Assembly (NCBI RefSeq): GCF_000013365.1
Contig: NC_007778.1
Span: 2,852,001-2,916,000 of the forward strand
From: Rhodopseudomonas palustris HaA2
GTDB taxonomy: Bacteria; Pseudomonadota; Alphaproteobacteria; Rhizobiales; Xanthobacteraceae
Length of the DNA stretch: 64,000 nucleotides
Direction of reading: 5' to 3'
Position numbers and translations under genes: made by a program. Positions 1-11,040 of the stretch are shown piece by piece. The notes under the pieces were generated by a model that did not search any database, was not told the DNA's origin, and saw only the letters and a program-made list of their open reading frames with translations. The first letter of the stretch is position 1. Every line of letters begins with the position of its first letter.

Positions 1-34
1 GGAGCGCCATCAGTCGCCTTGAGGATTTTGCACG

Positions 35-1540
35 GTGACGAAGCGGGCGCGCAGGCGCGAAACCAGCGTCGCAGTGATCGACATAGGCTCGAATTCCGTG
101 CGTCTCGTGGTCTACGAGTCGCTCGCGCGCAGCCTGGTCACGGTTTTCAACGAAAAGGCGCTGTGCGGGCTCGGGCGTGAAGTGCAGAGCACGGGGCTGT
201 TGGCGACCGATGCCGTCGACAAGGCGCTGACCGCGCTACGTCGGTTCCGCGCGTTGATTCGGGTGATGCGCGTCGGCCGAGTCTACGCCATTGCCACGGC
301 AGCGTGCCGCGACGCCAGCAACGGTCCCGATTTCATCGCAGCCGCAGAGCGGATCTGCGGTGTCACGATCGAAATCCTGTCGGGGCCGCGCGAGGCCAAG
401 CTGTCGGCACTCGGCGTCATCGCCGGGGTTCACAAGCCGAACGGCATCGTCGGCGATCTCGGCGGCGGATCGCTGGAACTGATCGATGTTCGCGGCAACC
501 TGGTTCGCAAGGGCGTAACCTTGCCGCTCGGGAGTCTGGCGCTTCAGGATGCCTCGCAGAAATCCCTGAAGCGGGCCGAACGGATCGCGAAAGACGCTCT
601 CGCGGGTGCCCTCCCGCTGAAGGCGGCGAGCGGGCGGACGTTCTACGCAGTCGGGGGGACCTGGCGCGCTTTGGCGCGGATTCACATCGCGCAGAGCGGC
701 TACGCGCTCAAGGTGATGCATGGTTACGCGATCCCGGCCGCGGAAGCGCTGAGGTTCGCCAAGCGGCTGCGTGTGCTGGCCTCGACCAATCAACTGGCCG
801 ATCTCGACCTCGTCGCTGATGCGCGGCGGCCGCTGTTGGCTTACGCGGCGCTGGTGCTCGAATACGTCATCGAAGCCGCGAAGCCGAAGACCATCGTGTT
901 CTCGACCTACGGTGTTCGTGAGGGACTGCTTTACGAGCAATTGCCTGCCGCGGAGCGCGCCAAGGACGGCCTGATCTGCTCCGCGCAGAACCTCAACCTG
1001 TTGTTGTCGCGCTCGGCGCGCCACGCCGAAGAACTCATCGAATGGACCGACCGGCTGTTCCGGGTCGCAAAGGTGCGCGAGACCGAAATCGATCGACGTC
1101 TCCGCCGTGCCGCCTGCCTGATGTCCGATGTCGGCTGGCGTGTGCATCCCGACCATCGCGGCGAGCAGACGCTGGCGTTGATCACCAACGGCAATTTCGG
1201 CGACGTGACCCATCAGGAGCGCGCCTTCATGGCGCTCTCGGTGTTCTATCGCTACGCGGGATTCAGCGAGCAGAACGAGCCGCCAGCTGCTGTGCGCGAG
1301 CTGGTGACGCAGGCGATGGACGAGCGCGCGCGCCTGCTCGGCGCCGCTTTCCGGGTCGCGCATCTGATCAGTGCGGCGCGGCCGGGCGTGTTGCCGGCGA
1401 CGCATTTCCGGACCAGCGAACGCAAACTGATGCTGGTGTTCGAGCACAGGCTGGTCGACCTGGTCGCCGATCGAGTCGGCAGCCGCTTCAAGCAGCTCGG
1501 CCGTATGGTCGGGCGCTCGGGGACGATCGTCAGGCGATAG
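35..1540 (+). CDS. ppx: Exopolyphosphatase / guanosine pentaphosphate phosphatase (Ppx/GppA family)
   Basis: Cytosolic enzyme that releases phosphate from polyphosphate chains (or the 5' phosphate of pppGpp). The 501-residue product starts with the actin-like phosphate-binding signature DIGSNSVRLVVY near residues 16-27, and the second glycine-rich loop GDLGGGSLEL lies near residue 140. The C-terminal half carries the helical, HD-like region typical of long Ppx proteins. Start is a GTG at 35, chosen because GAGGA sits about 10 bases upstream and the conserved N-terminus follows immediately. The length fits the alphaproteobacterial family. The gene ends 3 bases before the convergent rnd gene. 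ppk usually precedes ppx in this group; it would lie left of the window and cannot be seen. Ppx versus GppA activity cannot be decided from sequence. Confidence 0.93.
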   Translation: MTKRARRRETSVAVIDIGSNSVRLVVYESLARSLVTVFNEKALCGLGREVQSTGLLATDAVDKALTALRRFRALIRVMRVGRVYAIATAACRDASNGPDFIAAAERICGVTIEILSGPREAKLSALGVIAGVHKPNGIVGDLGGGSLELIDVRGNLVRKGVTLPLGSLALQDASQKSLKRAERIAKDALAGALPLKAASGRTFYAVGGTWRALARIHIAQSGYALKVMHGYAIPAAEALRFAKRLRVLASTNQLADLDLVADARRPLLAYAALVLEYVIEAAKPKTIVFSTYGVREGLLYEQLPAAERAKDGLICSAQNLNLLLSRSARHAEELIEWTDRLFRVAKVRETEIDRRLRRAACLMSDVGWRVHPDHRGEQTLALITNGNFGDVTHQERAFMALSVFYRYAGFSEQNEPPAAVRELVTQAMDERARLLGAAFRVAHLISAARPGVLPATHFRTSERKLMLVFEHRLVDLVADRVGSRFKQLGRMVGRSGTIVRR

Positions 1541-1543
1541 CGC

Positions 1544-2692
1544 TCAGCCGCGGTCGACGTGGATCACGCGGCCCTTCTCGATCGCGAGCGCGAGCTGGCC
1601 GTGCTTGAGCGCCAGCGCCGCTTCGCCGAACAATTCGCGTCGCCACCCCCGCAGCGCCCCGACTTCGGCCTTGTCGTCGCAGGCGATCTGCTCGAGATCG
1701 TCGACGGTGGCGATCACTTTGGCGGCGACGGCGTGGCGCTCGGACGTCATGCGCAGCAATACTTTGAGCAGTTCGACGATGGCGCCGCCGTTGGAATTAT
1801 TCCGCGGCTTGTCGATCTTGGGCAGCGTCTGCGGATCTCGCGCCAGACCGCGCTGGACCGCGGCCACGATCTCGGAACCCCATTTCGAGCGGTCGAACCC
1901 CTTCGGCAGCGAGCGCAGATTGGCGAGCCGCTCGAGTGAGGTCGGCGCGTGGGTTGCGATGTCGCCGAGCGCGTCGTCCTTCAACACGCGCGAGCGCGGC
2001 ACGTCGCGGGTTTGCGCTTCCTGCTCGCGCCAGGCCGCCACCTCCATCAGCACCGCGAGCTCTTTCGGCTTGCGCACGCGGGTCTTCAGCCGCTCCCAGG
2101 CACTTTCGGGATGGAAGTCGTAAGTTTTCGGCGAGGTCAGAACTTCCATCTCCTCGCTGACCCAATCGCTGCGGCCCCGCTGTTTCAGGTCCGCATCCAG
2201 TGCGGCGAAGACGTCGCGCAGATGGGTGACGTCGGAGACGGCATAGTGCAGCTGCTCGTCGGTCAGCGGGCGGCGCGACCAGTCGGTGAAGCGGTGAGTC
2301 TTGTCCGGACGGTGGCCGGTGATGCGCTCGACGAGCTGGTCGTAGGCGATGCTGTCGCCATAGCCGAGCACCATGGCCGCGACCTGGGTGTCGAAGATCG
2401 GGTGTGGGACGATGCCGGCGCGGTGCCAGACGATTTCGATGTCCTGGCGGGCGGCGTGGAAGACCTTGAGGACGTTCTCGTTGGCCATCAGGTCGAAGAA
2501 CGGCTTCAGGTCGATCCCGGGTGCCAGCGTATCGACGACAACCGCCTCATCCCGGCTTGCCATCTGCACGACGCAGAGCAGAGGGTAGTAGGTGGTCTCG
2601 CGCAGAAACTCGGTATCGACCGTGATGACGGGGTGGCTGGCGAGGCGGGTGCAGGCGCTGGCGAGCTGCTCAGTGGTCGAAATCAGGTCCAT
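1544..2692 (-). CDS. rnd: Ribonuclease D
   Basis: 3'-5' exoribonuclease that trims tRNA and other stable RNA precursors. The DEDD exonuclease fold is clear: [13 protein letters not shown] (about residues 26-38, first D and E) and a later HYAVSDV block of the DEDDy type (third D with tyrosine). An HRDC helical domain follows from about residue 205 to 285 (motif [18 protein letters not shown]). The 382-residue length is normal for this family. The ATG at 2692 is chosen; the base triplet just upstream is TTG, which would give a longer product by one residue. Convergent with ppx with only 3 bases between stop codons. It is commonly found near aspS in Rhodopseudomonas and Bradyrhizobium, consistent with the neighbours here. 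Confidence 0.93.
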   Translation of the reverse strand: MDLISTTEQLASACTRLASHPVITVDTEFLRETTYYPLLCVVQMASRDEAVVVDTLAPGIDLKPFFDLMANENVLKVFHAARQDIEIVWHRAGIVPHPIFDTQVAAMVLGYGDSIAYDQLVERITGHRPDKTHRFTDWSRRPLTDEQLHYAVSDVTHLRDVFAALDADLKQRGRSDWVSEEMEVLTSPKTYDFHPESAWERLKTRVRKPKELAVLMEVAAWREQEAQTRDVPRSRVLKDDALGDIATHAPTSLERLANLRSLPKGFDRSKWGSEIVAAVQRGLARDPQTLPKIDKPRNNSNGGAIVELLKVLLRMTSERHAVAAKVIATVDDLEQIACDDKAEVGALRGWRRELFGEAALALKHGQLALAIEKGRVIHVDRG

Positions 2693-2801
2693 CAAACTCT
2701 GTCACGTTCCGGAAATGGTGGCATAGGCAACAAGCGGCAAAGCGCCGTCTGCCCAGAAAGCCGTCGACTCCGGACCACTAGACACGCTCGCCGTGCGGCG
2801 A

Positions 2802-4280
2802 TCAAGTTCCGCAGAAGGTTTCGAGAACCCTTTCATGGAGCTGCGGCGGCTCCGCATAGCGGGCGAATTTCGCTTGTTCCCGGAAGGGGTTGCTGAGCAC
2901 CGCCAGGATTTCCTCAAACGGAGCGAAGTCGTCGTGGTCGACCGCGGCTCGAATGACCGCCTCGACGCGGTGATTGCGCGGGATATAGATCGGATTGACC
3001 TCCCGCATTTCGGTTTGTCGAGCGGTATTATTTTGCTCTTCGAGTGAAATCCGGCTTCGCCAACGTGGCGCCCACTCGTCGAAGGCGGTTGGATCGTCGA
3101 ACAGCGCCCGTACCGCACCGAGGTCGACCGGGTCGATCGCGGCGTCGCTCAGCCTGCGGAAGGCGAGGGTGAAGTCGGCGCGGCCCTTCGCCATCGCGGC
3201 CAGAAAATCCTGCGCGAGCTGCGTATCCTCCGGTTGCGTCGTCGCCAAGCCGAGCTTGGCCGCCAGTCCTGCCAGATAGGCGGCATTGAAGCGGTCGGCG
3301 AAGCCGCCCAGCGCGCGCTGGGCGATCTCCACGCCCTTGTCGTCATCGTCGGACAGCAGGGGAACCAGGCACTCCGCGAGCCGGGTCAGGTTCCAAAGTG
3401 CGATCGGCGGCTGATTGCCGAAGGCGTAGCGGCCCATATGGTCGATCGACGAAAACACCGTCTTGGGGTCGAACGTGTCCATGTAGGCGCAGGGGCCGTA
3501 GTCGATGGTTTCGCCGGCGATCGAGGTATTGTCGGTGTTCATCACGCCGTGGATGAAGCCGATCATCATCCACCGTGCGATCAGGTCGGCCTGCCTGGCG
3601 ATCACGCCCTCCAGCAACGCCAGGTAGGGCGAATCCGCCTCTGCCGCTTCCGGATAATGCCGGGCAATGACGTGGTCGGCCAGCGCCCGGACGGCGTCGC
3701 GGTCGCCGCGGGAGGCGAAGAACTGGAAGGTGCCGACCCGAATGTGGCTCGACGCAATCCGGGTCAGTACGGCGCCCGGCTGGATCGGATCGCGCAGAAC
3801 CCGCTCCCCCGTCAGCACCGCGGCCAGCGAGCGGGTGGTCGGGACGCCGAGTGCAGCCATCGCCTCGCTGACGATGTATTCGCGGAGCACCGGCCCGAGT
3901 GCGGCGCGGCCATCGCCCATCCGCGAGAATGGCGTCCGGCCGGAGCCTTTGAGCTGGATGTCGCGGCGGACGCCGTCGCGGTCGATCACTTCACCGAGCA
4001 GGATGGCGCGGCCATCGCCGAGTTGGGGCACGAAATTTCCGAACTGGTGCCCGGCATAGGCCATCGCGATCGAGGCCGCGCCTTCCGGGACGCGGGTCCC
4101 GGCGAGGATCTCGGCGCCTTCGGGACTGTCGAGCCTGTCCGGATCGAGACCGAGCCGCTGCGCCAGAGGGCGGTTGAGCTTGATCAGCCGCGGGGCGGCG
4201 ACCGGCGTTGGAGCCACCCGCGCGAAGAAGTTTTCCGGCAGTGCGGCATAGCTGTTGTCGAACGGGAAATGGACTGTCAT
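2802..4280 (-). CDS. selO: SelO-type protein adenylyltransferase (YdiU)
   Basis: Pseudokinase-fold enzyme that transfers AMP to Ser/Thr/Tyr of target proteins, linked in the family to redox stress. The 492-residue product has the diagnostic blocks [16 protein letters not shown] (about residues 70-85), [19 protein letters not shown] (around 110-128) and [13 protein letters not shown] (around 250), plus the C-terminal FCGT, where a cysteine sits at the position equivalent to selenocysteine in animal homologues. The start at 4280 gives [12 protein letters not shown], the usual SelO N-terminus; a longer frame reaching 4316 has no family similarity. Transcribed away from aspS, leaving a 250-base divergent promoter region with no recognisable operator. 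Identification is by several family-specific motifs, so confidence is high. Confidence 0.95.
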   Translation of the reverse strand: MTVHFPFDNSYAALPENFFARVAPTPVAAPRLIKLNRPLAQRLGLDPDRLDSPEGAEILAGTRVPEGAASIAMAYAGHQFGNFVPQLGDGRAILLGEVIDRDGVRRDIQLKGSGRTPFSRMGDGRAALGPVLREYIVSEAMAALGVPTTRSLAAVLTGERVLRDPIQPGAVLTRIASSHIRVGTFQFFASRGDRDAVRALADHVIARHYPEAAEADSPYLALLEGVIARQADLIARWMMIGFIHGVMNTDNTSIAGETIDYGPCAYMDTFDPKTVFSSIDHMGRYAFGNQPPIALWNLTRLAECLVPLLSDDDDKGVEIAQRALGGFADRFNAAYLAGLAAKLGLATTQPEDTQLAQDFLAAMAKGRADFTLAFRRLSDAAIDPVDLGAVRALFDDPTAFDEWAPRWRSRISLEEQNNTARQTEMREVNPIYIPRNHRVEAVIRAAVDHDDFAPFEEILAVLSNPFREQAKFARYAEPPQLHERVLETFCGT

Positions 4281-4530
4281 CCGGCACCAGATAGGAACGG
4301 TTTGCCACTCTGACAATCAGCCCGAAAGCGGCCCGGATCAACAGCTTCTGCAAGCTTCCTGCACGCGTTTGCCAGCAGCGGTGGCGGCCGGGCCGCCTCG
4401 ACCCGAAACCGCAGCCGGGAGGTGGCCGCATTTGGTTGCCGCGATGGGTCCGCTCGGGTAAACCCTGACGCTCTCCGCAAGGCTGCGGACGCTTCGATTC
4501 TGCTTTGAGACGGCTTTCCCCGGGATTTCC

Positions 4531-6303
4531 ATGCACCGTTACCGAACCCATACTTGCGGCGCGCTCCGCGACAGCGACATCGACCAGACCGTCCGCGTGT
4601 CCGGCTGGTGCCATCGCATCCGCGACCATGGCGGCCTTCTGTTCATCGATCTGCGCGACCATTACGGGCTCACGCAATGCGTTGCCGATCCGGATTCGCC
4701 GGCGTTCAAGGATGCCGAGAAACTGCGCGCGGAATGGGTGGTGCGGATCGATGGCCGCGTCCGCCGTCGCCCCGAAGGCACCGACAATGACGATCTGCCG
4801 ACCGGCAAGGTCGAGATCTTCATCACCGAGATCGAAGTGCTCGGCCCGGCCGGCGAATTGCCGCTGCCGGTGTTCGGCGAGCAGGACTATCCCGAAGATG
4901 TGCGCCTGCGGTACCGGTTTCTCGACCTGCGACGCGAGAAGCTGCATCAGAACATCATGACCCGCGGCGCGATCGTCGACGCGATGCGCAAGCGGATGAA
5001 GGAGCAGGGCTTCTTCGAATTCCAGACGCCGATCCTGACGGCGTCGTCGCCCGAAGGCGCGCGCGACTTCCTGGTGCCGAGCCGGATTCATCCGGGCAAG
5101 TTCTACGCGCTGCCGCAGGCGCCGCAGCAGTACAAGCAGCTCCTGATGATGTCCGGCTTCGATCGCTACTTCCAGATCGCGCCGTGTTTCCGCGATGAAG
5201 ATCCGCGCGCTGACCGGCTGCCGGGCGAATTCTATCAGCTCGATGTCGAGATGAGCTTCGTCACCCAGGACGACGTTTTCGCCGCCATGGAGCCCGTGAT
5301 TACCGGCGTGTTCGAGGATTTTGCCAAAGGCAAACCTGTGACAAAGTCGTGGCCGCGGATTCCTTATTTCGAAAGCCTACGGAAGTACGGCACCGACAAG
5401 CCGGACCTACGCAATCCGCTCGAGATGCAGGACGTCTCCGAGCATTTCCGCGGCTCCGGCTTCAAGGTGTTCGCGCGGATGCTCGAAGAGGAGCGCAACC
5501 AGGTCTGGGCGATCCCCGGTCCGGGCGGCGGCAGCCGCGCGTTCTGCGATCGCATGAACTCGTGGGCGCAGGGCGAGGGCCAACCCGGGCTCGGCTACAT
5601 CATGTGGCGCGAAGGCAATGAGGGCGCGGGACCCTTGGCCAACAACATCGGTCCCGAGCGCACCGAGGCGATCCGCGTGGCGCTCGGCCTGAAGGCTGGC
5701 GACGCCGCGTTCTTCGTCGCCGGTGATCCGGCGAAGTTCGTGAAGTTCGCTGGCCTCGCGCGCACCAAGGTCGGCGAGGAGCTCAACCTGATCGACAAGG
5801 ATCAGTTCGCGCTCGCCTGGGTGGTCGACTTCCCGATGTACGAGTACAACGAGGACGACAAGAAGGTCGACTTCTCGCACAACCCGTTCTCGATGCCGCA
5901 GGGTGGCATGGATGCGCTGACGTCGCAGGATCCGCTGACCATCAAGGCGTTCCAATACGACATCACCTGCAACGGCTACGAGATTGCGTCGGGCGGCATC
6001 CGCAACCATCGCCCCGAGGCGATGGTGAAGGCCTTCGAGATCGCCGGCTACGGCGAGCAGGAAGTGATCGACCGCTTCGGCGGCATGTATCGCGCCTTCC
6101 AATACGGCGCGCCGCCGCATGGCGGCATGGCGGCCGGCGTCGACCGCATCGTGATGCTGCTGTGCGGCACCAACAACCTGCGCGAGATCTCGCTCTTCCC
6201 GATGAACCAGCGCGCGGAGGACCTGCTGATGGGCGCGCCGTCTCAGGTGGCGCCGAAGCAGTTGCGTGAGTTGCACATCCGTCTCAATCTGCCGGAAAGC
6301 TGA
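4531..6303 (+). CDS. aspS: Aspartyl-tRNA synthetase
   Basis: Class II aminoacyl-tRNA synthetase that charges tRNA-Asp (in many alphaproteobacteria also tRNA-Asn, a non-discriminating enzyme). The 590-residue product has an N-terminal OB-fold anticodon-binding domain ([14 protein letters not shown] onward), class II motif 2 ([10 protein letters not shown], about residue 217), the bacterial GAD insertion domain (about 290-420), and motif 3 [18 protein letters not shown] near residues 528-545. The length is typical of bacterial-type AspRS. ATG start at 4531, the usual N-terminus of the family. It stands alone between the divergent selO and maeB, which starts about 50 bases downstream. Confidence 0.97.
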   Translation: MHRYRTHTCGALRDSDIDQTVRVSGWCHRIRDHGGLLFIDLRDHYGLTQCVADPDSPAFKDAEKLRAEWVVRIDGRVRRRPEGTDNDDLPTGKVEIFITEIEVLGPAGELPLPVFGEQDYPEDVRLRYRFLDLRREKLHQNIMTRGAIVDAMRKRMKEQGFFEFQTPILTASSPEGARDFLVPSRIHPGKFYALPQAPQQYKQLLMMSGFDRYFQIAPCFRDEDPRADRLPGEFYQLDVEMSFVTQDDVFAAMEPVITGVFEDFAKGKPVTKSWPRIPYFESLRKYGTDKPDLRNPLEMQDVSEHFRGSGFKVFARMLEEERNQVWAIPGPGGGSRAFCDRMNSWAQGEGQPGLGYIMWREGNEGAGPLANNIGPERTEAIRVALGLKAGDAAFFVAGDPAKFVKFAGLARTKVGEELNLIDKDQFALAWVVDFPMYEYNEDDKKVDFSHNPFSMPQGGMDALTSQDPLTIKAFQYDITCNGYEIASGGIRNHRPEAMVKAFEIAGYGEQEVIDRFGGMYRAFQYGAPPHGGMAAGVDRIVMLLCGTNNLREISLFPMNQRAEDLLMGAPSQVAPKQLRELHIRLNLPES

Positions 6304-6353
6304 ACACGGCCGAGTCGACGATCCACATGCCGACGAAGCTGCCGGGAGAATTC

Positions 6354-8663
6354 ATGGCGTCCAATTCCGAAGACCTGCAAGCTGCGGCGCTGGCCTATCA
6401 CCGGCTGCCGCGGCCCGGCAAACTCGAAGTGCATGCGTCGAAGCCGCTGGCCAACCAGCGCGACCTCGCGCTCGCCTACACACCGGGCGTCGCCGCCGCC
6501 TGCAACGCGATCGCGGCCGATCCGGCCCAGGCCGCGTCGCTCACGGTGCGCGGCAATCTGGTCGCCGTGGTCACCAACGGCACCGCGGTGCTCGGTCTCG
6601 GCAATATCGGTCCGCTCGCCTCCAAGCCGGTGATGGAGGGCAAGGCGGTCCTGTTCAAGAAGTTCGCCGACATCAACGTGTTCGACATCGAGATCGCGGC
6701 CGACACGGTCGAGCGCGTGGTCGAGACGGTGGCGGCGCTGGAGCCGACCTTCGGCGGCATTAATCTCGAGGACATCAAGGGACCGGAGTGCTTCGAGATC
6801 GAGGCGCAGCTCAAGGAGCGCATGAAGATCCCGGTGTTTCACGACGATCAGCACGGCACTGCGATCATCGTCGGCGCGGCGGTCAAGAATGCGCTGCTGC
6901 TGAAGGGCAAGGAGCTCAGCGAGGTCAAGATCGTCACCGCCGGCGCCGGCGCCGCGGCGCTGGCCTGTCTCAATCTTCTCGTGTCGCTCGGCGCGCAGCG
7001 CAAGAACATCTGGGTCTGCGATCTCGAAGGCCTGGTGTACGAAGGCCGCACCGTGCTGATGGATCGCTGGAAGGCGGTCTACGCGCAGAAGACCGACAAG
7101 CGGAAGCTCGCCGACGTGATCGGCGGCGCCGACGTGTTTCTCGGCCTGTCTGGCCCGAAAGTGCTGACACCCGAGATGGTCATGCAGATGGCCGACAAGC
7201 CGCTGGTGATGGCGCTCGCCAATCCGACGCCGGAGATCATGCCGGACGAAGTCCGCCGCGTGCGGCCCGACGCGTTGATCTGCACCGGACGCTCCGACTT
7301 CCCGAACCAGGTCAACAACGTCCTGTGCTTTCCCTACATCTTCCGTGGCGCGCTCGATGTCGGCGCCACCGCGATCAACGAGGAGATGAAGATCGCCGCG
7401 GTCGATGCGATCGCCCAGCTCGCGCGCGATCCGCCGGCCGATCCGGTGGCGGGCAGCCTCGACACCGACGAAGTGCTGGGCTTCGGCGAAGGTTCGCTGA
7501 TCCCCAGTCCATTCGATCCGCGGCTGATCCTGCGCATCGCGCCCGCGGTGGCGATGGCGGCGATGGATTCCGGCGTCGCGACCCGGCCGATCACCTCGTT
7601 CGACGATTACTACGCCCAGCTCGAGCGCTTCGCGTTCCGCTCCGGCCTGGTGATGAAGCCGCTGTTCGCCAAGGCCAAGGCGCAGCCGGTGCGGGTGATC
7701 TATGCCGAAGGCGAGGACGAGCGCGTGCTGCACGCCGTGCAGGTGATCCTCGAGGAAAAGCTGGCGCGGCCCATTCTGGTCGGGCGGCCCTCGGTGGTCG
7801 AGGCGCGGATCAAGCGGTCCGGCCTGTCGATCAAGCCCGGCGTGGATTTCGACCTGGTCAATCCGCAGGACGATCCGCGTTACCGCTCCTACGTGCAGTC
7901 CTATATCGACATTGCCGGTCGCGCCGGCGTGACGCCGGCGGCGGCCCGCACGGTGGTGCGCACCAATTCGACCGTGATCGCCGCGCTGGCGGTGGCGCGC
8001 GGCGAGGCGGACGCGATGATCTGCGGCCTCGACGGCCGTTACATGAATCATCTGCGTCATGTCCGCGACGTGATTGGTTCCTTGCCGGGCGTCTCGGACT
8101 ACGCGGCGCTGGCGCTGCTGATCACCAGCAAGGGCGCGATCTTCATCGCCGATACCCAGGTGCGGCCCAATCCGACCGCCGAGGAACTGGCCGAGGTGGC
8201 CGCGCTCGCCGCGGTCCACGTCCAGCGCTTCAATATCAAGCCGCGGATCGCGTTCCTGTCGCATTCGGATTTCGGCAGCTATCCGACCGAATCGTCGATG
8301 AAGATGCGGCGCGCCACGGCGATCCTCGCCGAGCGCCATCCGGAGATCGAGGCCGACGGCGAGATGCAGGGCGACACCGCGCTGTCGCAGACCGCGCGCG
8401 AACTGATCCTGCCGCATTCCCGGCTCGAGGGCGGCGCCAACGTGCTGATCATGCCGAATCTCGATACCGCCAACGTCGCCTACCAGATGATCAAGGTGCT
8501 GGGCGACGCCTTGCCGGTGGGCCCGATCCTGATCGGACCGGCGCGGCCGGCGCACATCCTGACGCCCTCGGTGACGGCGCGCGGCATCCTCAATATGACA
8601 GCGGTGGCCGTCGTCGAGGCGCAGGAGCGGGCAGGGCGGAGTCAGCGCACGCTGTTCGGCTAA
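6354..8663 (+). CDS. maeB: NADP-dependent malic enzyme with C-terminal phosphotransacetylase-like domain
   Basis: Oxidatively decarboxylates malate to pyruvate with NADP+, feeding NADPH and acetyl-CoA synthesis. The N-terminal malic domain shows [14 protein letters not shown] and the FHDDQHGTA block; the NAD-binding domain shows [12 protein letters not shown]; and from about residue 440 there is a complete phosphotransacetylase-like domain ([28 protein letters not shown]). This two-domain architecture of about 770 residues is typical of proteobacterial MaeB; the PTA part is usually regulatory rather than catalytic. Start at 6354 is preferred because GGGAGA lies 5-6 bases upstream; an ATG at 6327 has no comparable site. 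Follows aspS by 50 bases on the same strand and could share a transcript. Confidence 0.95.
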   Translation: MASNSEDLQAAALAYHRLPRPGKLEVHASKPLANQRDLALAYTPGVAAACNAIAADPAQAASLTVRGNLVAVVTNGTAVLGLGNIGPLASKPVMEGKAVLFKKFADINVFDIEIAADTVERVVETVAALEPTFGGINLEDIKGPECFEIEAQLKERMKIPVFHDDQHGTAIIVGAAVKNALLLKGKELSEVKIVTAGAGAAALACLNLLVSLGAQRKNIWVCDLEGLVYEGRTVLMDRWKAVYAQKTDKRKLADVIGGADVFLGLSGPKVLTPEMVMQMADKPLVMALANPTPEIMPDEVRRVRPDALICTGRSDFPNQVNNVLCFPYIFRGALDVGATAINEEMKIAAVDAIAQLARDPPADPVAGSLDTDEVLGFGEGSLIPSPFDPRLILRIAPAVAMAAMDSGVATRPITSFDDYYAQLERFAFRSGLVMKPLFAKAKAQPVRVIYAEGEDERVLHAVQVILEEKLARPILVGRPSVVEARIKRSGLSIKPGVDFDLVNPQDDPRYRSYVQSYIDIAGRAGVTPAAARTVVRTNSTVIAALAVARGEADAMICGLDGRYMNHLRHVRDVIGSLPGVSDYAALALLITSKGAIFIADTQVRPNPTAEELAEVAALAAVHVQRFNIKPRIAFLSHSDFGSYPTESSMKMRRATAILAERHPEIEADGEMQGDTALSQTARELILPHSRLEGGANVLIMPNLDTANVAYQMIKVLGDALPVGPILIGPARPAHILTPSVTARGILNMTAVAVVEAQERAGRSQRTLFG

Positions 8664-8829
8664 GTGGATCGGCCGGCGGGCCGGCGCGAACGGACCCCTC
8701 GATCCTGAATCGGCTTCGCCGTGGTGCGTAACATTTCGCGCGATCATTTGATCGTTTGAAAACCGTCAGTCGACCCCTCATAGTTGCGGCGCGTTTGCGC
8801 CGCTTTCGCCGTTGCCAGTGGGGTCGACA

Positions 8830-9279
8830 ATGCATGCCTTCATCGCTCTCGGGCGCTTCCTGTTCTCGGTGCTGTTCATCTTCTCCGGAGCCAACAAGCT
8901 GCTCGACATCGCTGCGACCACCGCGATGACGCAGAAGATCGCCATCCCCGAAATGCTGGCGACCTACACTTCACAGCTCGAAAATCTCGCCGGAGGCATG
9001 CCGTTCGCACAGATGCTGGCGATCGCGGCCGGCGTCACCGAATTGGTCTGCGGTCTGATGATCGCGCTGAATTTCGGCGCGCGGTTCTTCTCGCTGGTCC
9101 TGAGCCTGTTCGTTGCAGTGACGATCTATTACTACCACGACTTCTGGAACCAGACCGGCGCCGATGCGCAGAACAACATGATCCACGCGCTGAAGAACCT
9201 GTCGCTGATCGGCGGCCTGTTGATCATCGCCGGGATCGGCCGGGGGCCGCGCGCCGAGACGGCCCATCACGACGTTTAG
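8830..9279 (+). CDS. DoxX family membrane protein
   Basis: Small integral membrane protein of the DoxX/DoxD family, about 149 residues with four predicted membrane segments: residues about 5-20 (FIALGRFLFSVLFIFSGANKL), 60-80, 83-102 (FFSLVLSLFVAVTIYYYHDF) and 118-135. The N-terminal arrangement with FSGANKLLD is the family hallmark. Members have been linked to thiosulfate:quinone oxidoreductase and to general redox homeostasis, but no function can be assigned here. Start at the ATG at 8830, since it opens directly into the first membrane helix. The stop overlaps the 3' end of the convergent dihydrofolate-reductase-like gene by four bases. Confidence 0.85.
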   Translation: MHAFIALGRFLFSVLFIFSGANKLLDIAATTAMTQKIAIPEMLATYTSQLENLAGGMPFAQMLAIAAGVTELVCGLMIALNFGARFFSLVLSLFVAVTIYYYHDFWNQTGADAQNNMIHALKNLSLIGGLLIIAGIGRGPRAETAHHDV

Positions 9280-9845
9280 ACGACGGCTCGCCGCCATGCT
9301 GTGACGCCGACGTCATGATCGGCGTCGAGCACGATCCGATCGACTGGCATAAGCCCATGGGCGGCGAGAAGCTGTTGCGGCGTCCGGGCAGGGACGCCGG
9401 GAAAGCACGGCTCGCCGCCGGGCAGCCGAACCCGCGGCGCTTCCGACAGCCAGAATGTGTGGTAGCGATCGAAGAACATCGCAAACACGTCCGGGCCGCC
9501 GATCACGGCGACCATGCCGGAGGAGACGCCGGCGTGCGCGCAGGCCTGTTCGAACGACGCGCCGGCGGGATTCCAGTGGACGGCGTTGGGATTGGATTGG
9601 TCCGGCGCCAGGCCTGCAACCTGTCGCGTCACCAGCAGCCGCTTGCGCCGCGGCGAGTTCGGCTGGTCCTCGAACGAGTTGCGGCCATGCACGATCAGCG
9701 CGGCGCGATCGAGCGCCTCCGAAAAGAAGCGCTGGTCGCCGGCGAATTTCAGCGTATCCGGCATCACGCCGGACGCGTCCGCGAGATGGCCATCGGCGGA
9801 GACGATCACGAATCCTTCGATCCGCATCGCCGGCGCGCCCGTCAT
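9276..9845 (-). CDS. Dihydrofolate-reductase-like protein (RibD/DHFR fold)
   Basis: 189-residue protein with the dihydrofolate reductase/RibD C-terminal fold: an N-terminal strand IEGFVIVSADGHLAD, an AALIVHGRNSFEDQ block equivalent to the NADPH-binding GRxT region, and VAVIGGPDVFAMFFD matching the IGGxxxxxxxL segment. It differs from canonical FolA (no clear W-x-x-PxD motif), so it is probably a paralogue acting on another pteridine or nucleotide substrate rather than the housekeeping enzyme. Start at 9845 is well supported: GGAGG lies five bases upstream. The stop codon overlaps the end of the convergent doxX-like gene. No operon partners on this strand. Confidence 0.75.
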   Translation of the reverse strand: MTGAPAMRIEGFVIVSADGHLADASGVMPDTLKFAGDQRFFSEALDRAALIVHGRNSFEDQPNSPRRKRLLVTRQVAGLAPDQSNPNAVHWNPAGASFEQACAHAGVSSGMVAVIGGPDVFAMFFDRYHTFWLSEAPRVRLPGGEPCFPGVPARTPQQLLAAHGLMPVDRIVLDADHDVGVTAWRRAVV

Positions 9846-9882
9846 CGGGCCTCCGGAATATAACGGCGCAAGCGGTATCCGA

Positions 9883-10818
9883 TCACTCGGAGATGGTCTG
9901 CACGACGGAGCTCACCGGCCGGGTGCTGACGGTCGGCAGGGCGTTGCTCTTGGCCAGTTCCTCTTCGTATTTCGCCATCGTCACCACCGGCGCCTTGGCT
10001 TTCATCTGCACGACCTTGTAGCCGCCTTGCTTCAGCCGCCGCAGCAATTCGGGCAGCGCCTCGGCGGTGCTCTTCTGGAAGTCGTGCATCAGGATGATGC
10101 CCTTGCCGAGCTTGTCGACCTTCGTCATCACGGTGTCGACGACCTGCTGCGGCTTGCGTGCCTTGAAGTCGAACGAGTCCAGATCGCAGGAGAACATCGA
10201 GACGTTGCGGGTGCCGAGATAGGTGACCATTTCCGGCGGGTGTTGCAGCGCCGGGAAGCGGAAGAACGGCGACGGCGAACTGCCGAGCGCCCATTTCACG
10301 GCTGCGAAGCCCTTCTCGATCTCGTCCTTGCGCTGATCCTCGGTCAGCTTCTTGTTCGAGAGGTTGGCGTGCGACCAGGTGTGCGCGCCGATGGTGTGCC
10401 CGGCCGCGGCGACCTGCTTGAGGATCTCCGGGTAATAGGTGGCGTGCTTGCCGATCGGGAAGAAGATCGCCTTGGTGCAGTGATCGGCCAGCGCCTTCAA
10501 CACCGCCGGGGTGTTGCTGGGCCAAGGACCGTCGTCGAAGGTGAGCACGACTTCCTTGTCGCGCAGGAAGTCGAGCTGCTTGAAGTGCTCGAATCCGAAT
10601 CCCGGGCCGCCCGTGGTGTCGATCTCGACCACGCGACCGACGCCGATCGCGTCGGGATTGGCGCAGGCCTGTTTGGCGGGGGCAGGCGCCGGCGCGGCCT
10701 GCGGCGGTGCCGGCTGCGGCGTTGCACCCGTGGTCTTCGGCGCGGCCTGCGACCAGGCTCCTCCGATCGCAGCCAATGAAATCGCGCTCGCTACCAGGAG
10801 ACCCGTTGCTATCCGCAT
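9883..10818 (-). CDS. Secreted polysaccharide deacetylase (NodB domain)
   Basis: Metal-dependent carbohydrate esterase family 4 enzyme expected to remove acetyl groups from cell-wall or extracellular polysaccharide in the periplasm. Residues 1-24 form a signal peptide (cleavage after GGAWSQA), followed by a Pro/Ala-rich linker to about residue 50. The NodB domain shows motif 1 TFDDGPW (about 93-99, catalytic Asp and metal Asp), motif 2 HTWSHANLS with both metal-binding histidines (about 144-152), motif 3 FFRFPAL, and a C-terminal LMHDF motif. All catalytic motifs are present, so an active enzyme is expected. Same strand as the downstream L,D-transpeptidase gene across 222 bases, so the two envelope genes are neighbours but probably have separate promoters. 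Confidence 0.88.
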   Translation of the reverse strand: MRIATGLLVASAISLAAIGGAWSQAAPKTTGATPQPAPPQAAPAPAPAKQACANPDAIGVGRVVEIDTTGGPGFGFEHFKQLDFLRDKEVVLTFDDGPWPSNTPAVLKALADHCTKAIFFPIGKHATYYPEILKQVAAAGHTIGAHTWSHANLSNKKLTEDQRKDEIEKGFAAVKWALGSSPSPFFRFPALQHPPEMVTYLGTRNVSMFSCDLDSFDFKARKPQQVVDTVMTKVDKLGKGIILMHDFQKSTAEALPELLRRLKQGGYKVVQMKAKAPVVTMAKYEEELAKSNALPTVSTRPVSSVVQTISE

Positions 10819-11040
10819 GTCAGTGCCCTTCCGCCGTCATCTGCCGCCAGCGCACATGGCCGACACGGCAGAATCTCCGCATTTTGCCGTCAAGCTAGAG
10901 GCAGAAAACCGCTCCGGGCAATGGTTATTCGGCCCCCGCGTCGAGTTGCCCGCAGATTCGAACGCCTGGAGGCGCACGGCGGTCACAGCCTTGGCCGACC
11001 GATCGGGCGGACGCGCGGCCGCAGAAGGCGAAGGACGAAG

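Noticed and set aside
6243-8747. 834-residue open frame antisense to maeB (and similar long antisense frames at 20222-22345 and 53107-55425)
   Set aside because: Composition is His/Arg/Gly-rich shadow sequence of the strongly GC-biased sense gene, without ribosome site or domain.
10950-10975. TTCGAATC-like T-loop, also near 15330
   Set aside because: Neither has pairing T-stem bases or an acceptor stem, so no tRNA gene is supported. No tRNA or rRNA was found in the window.
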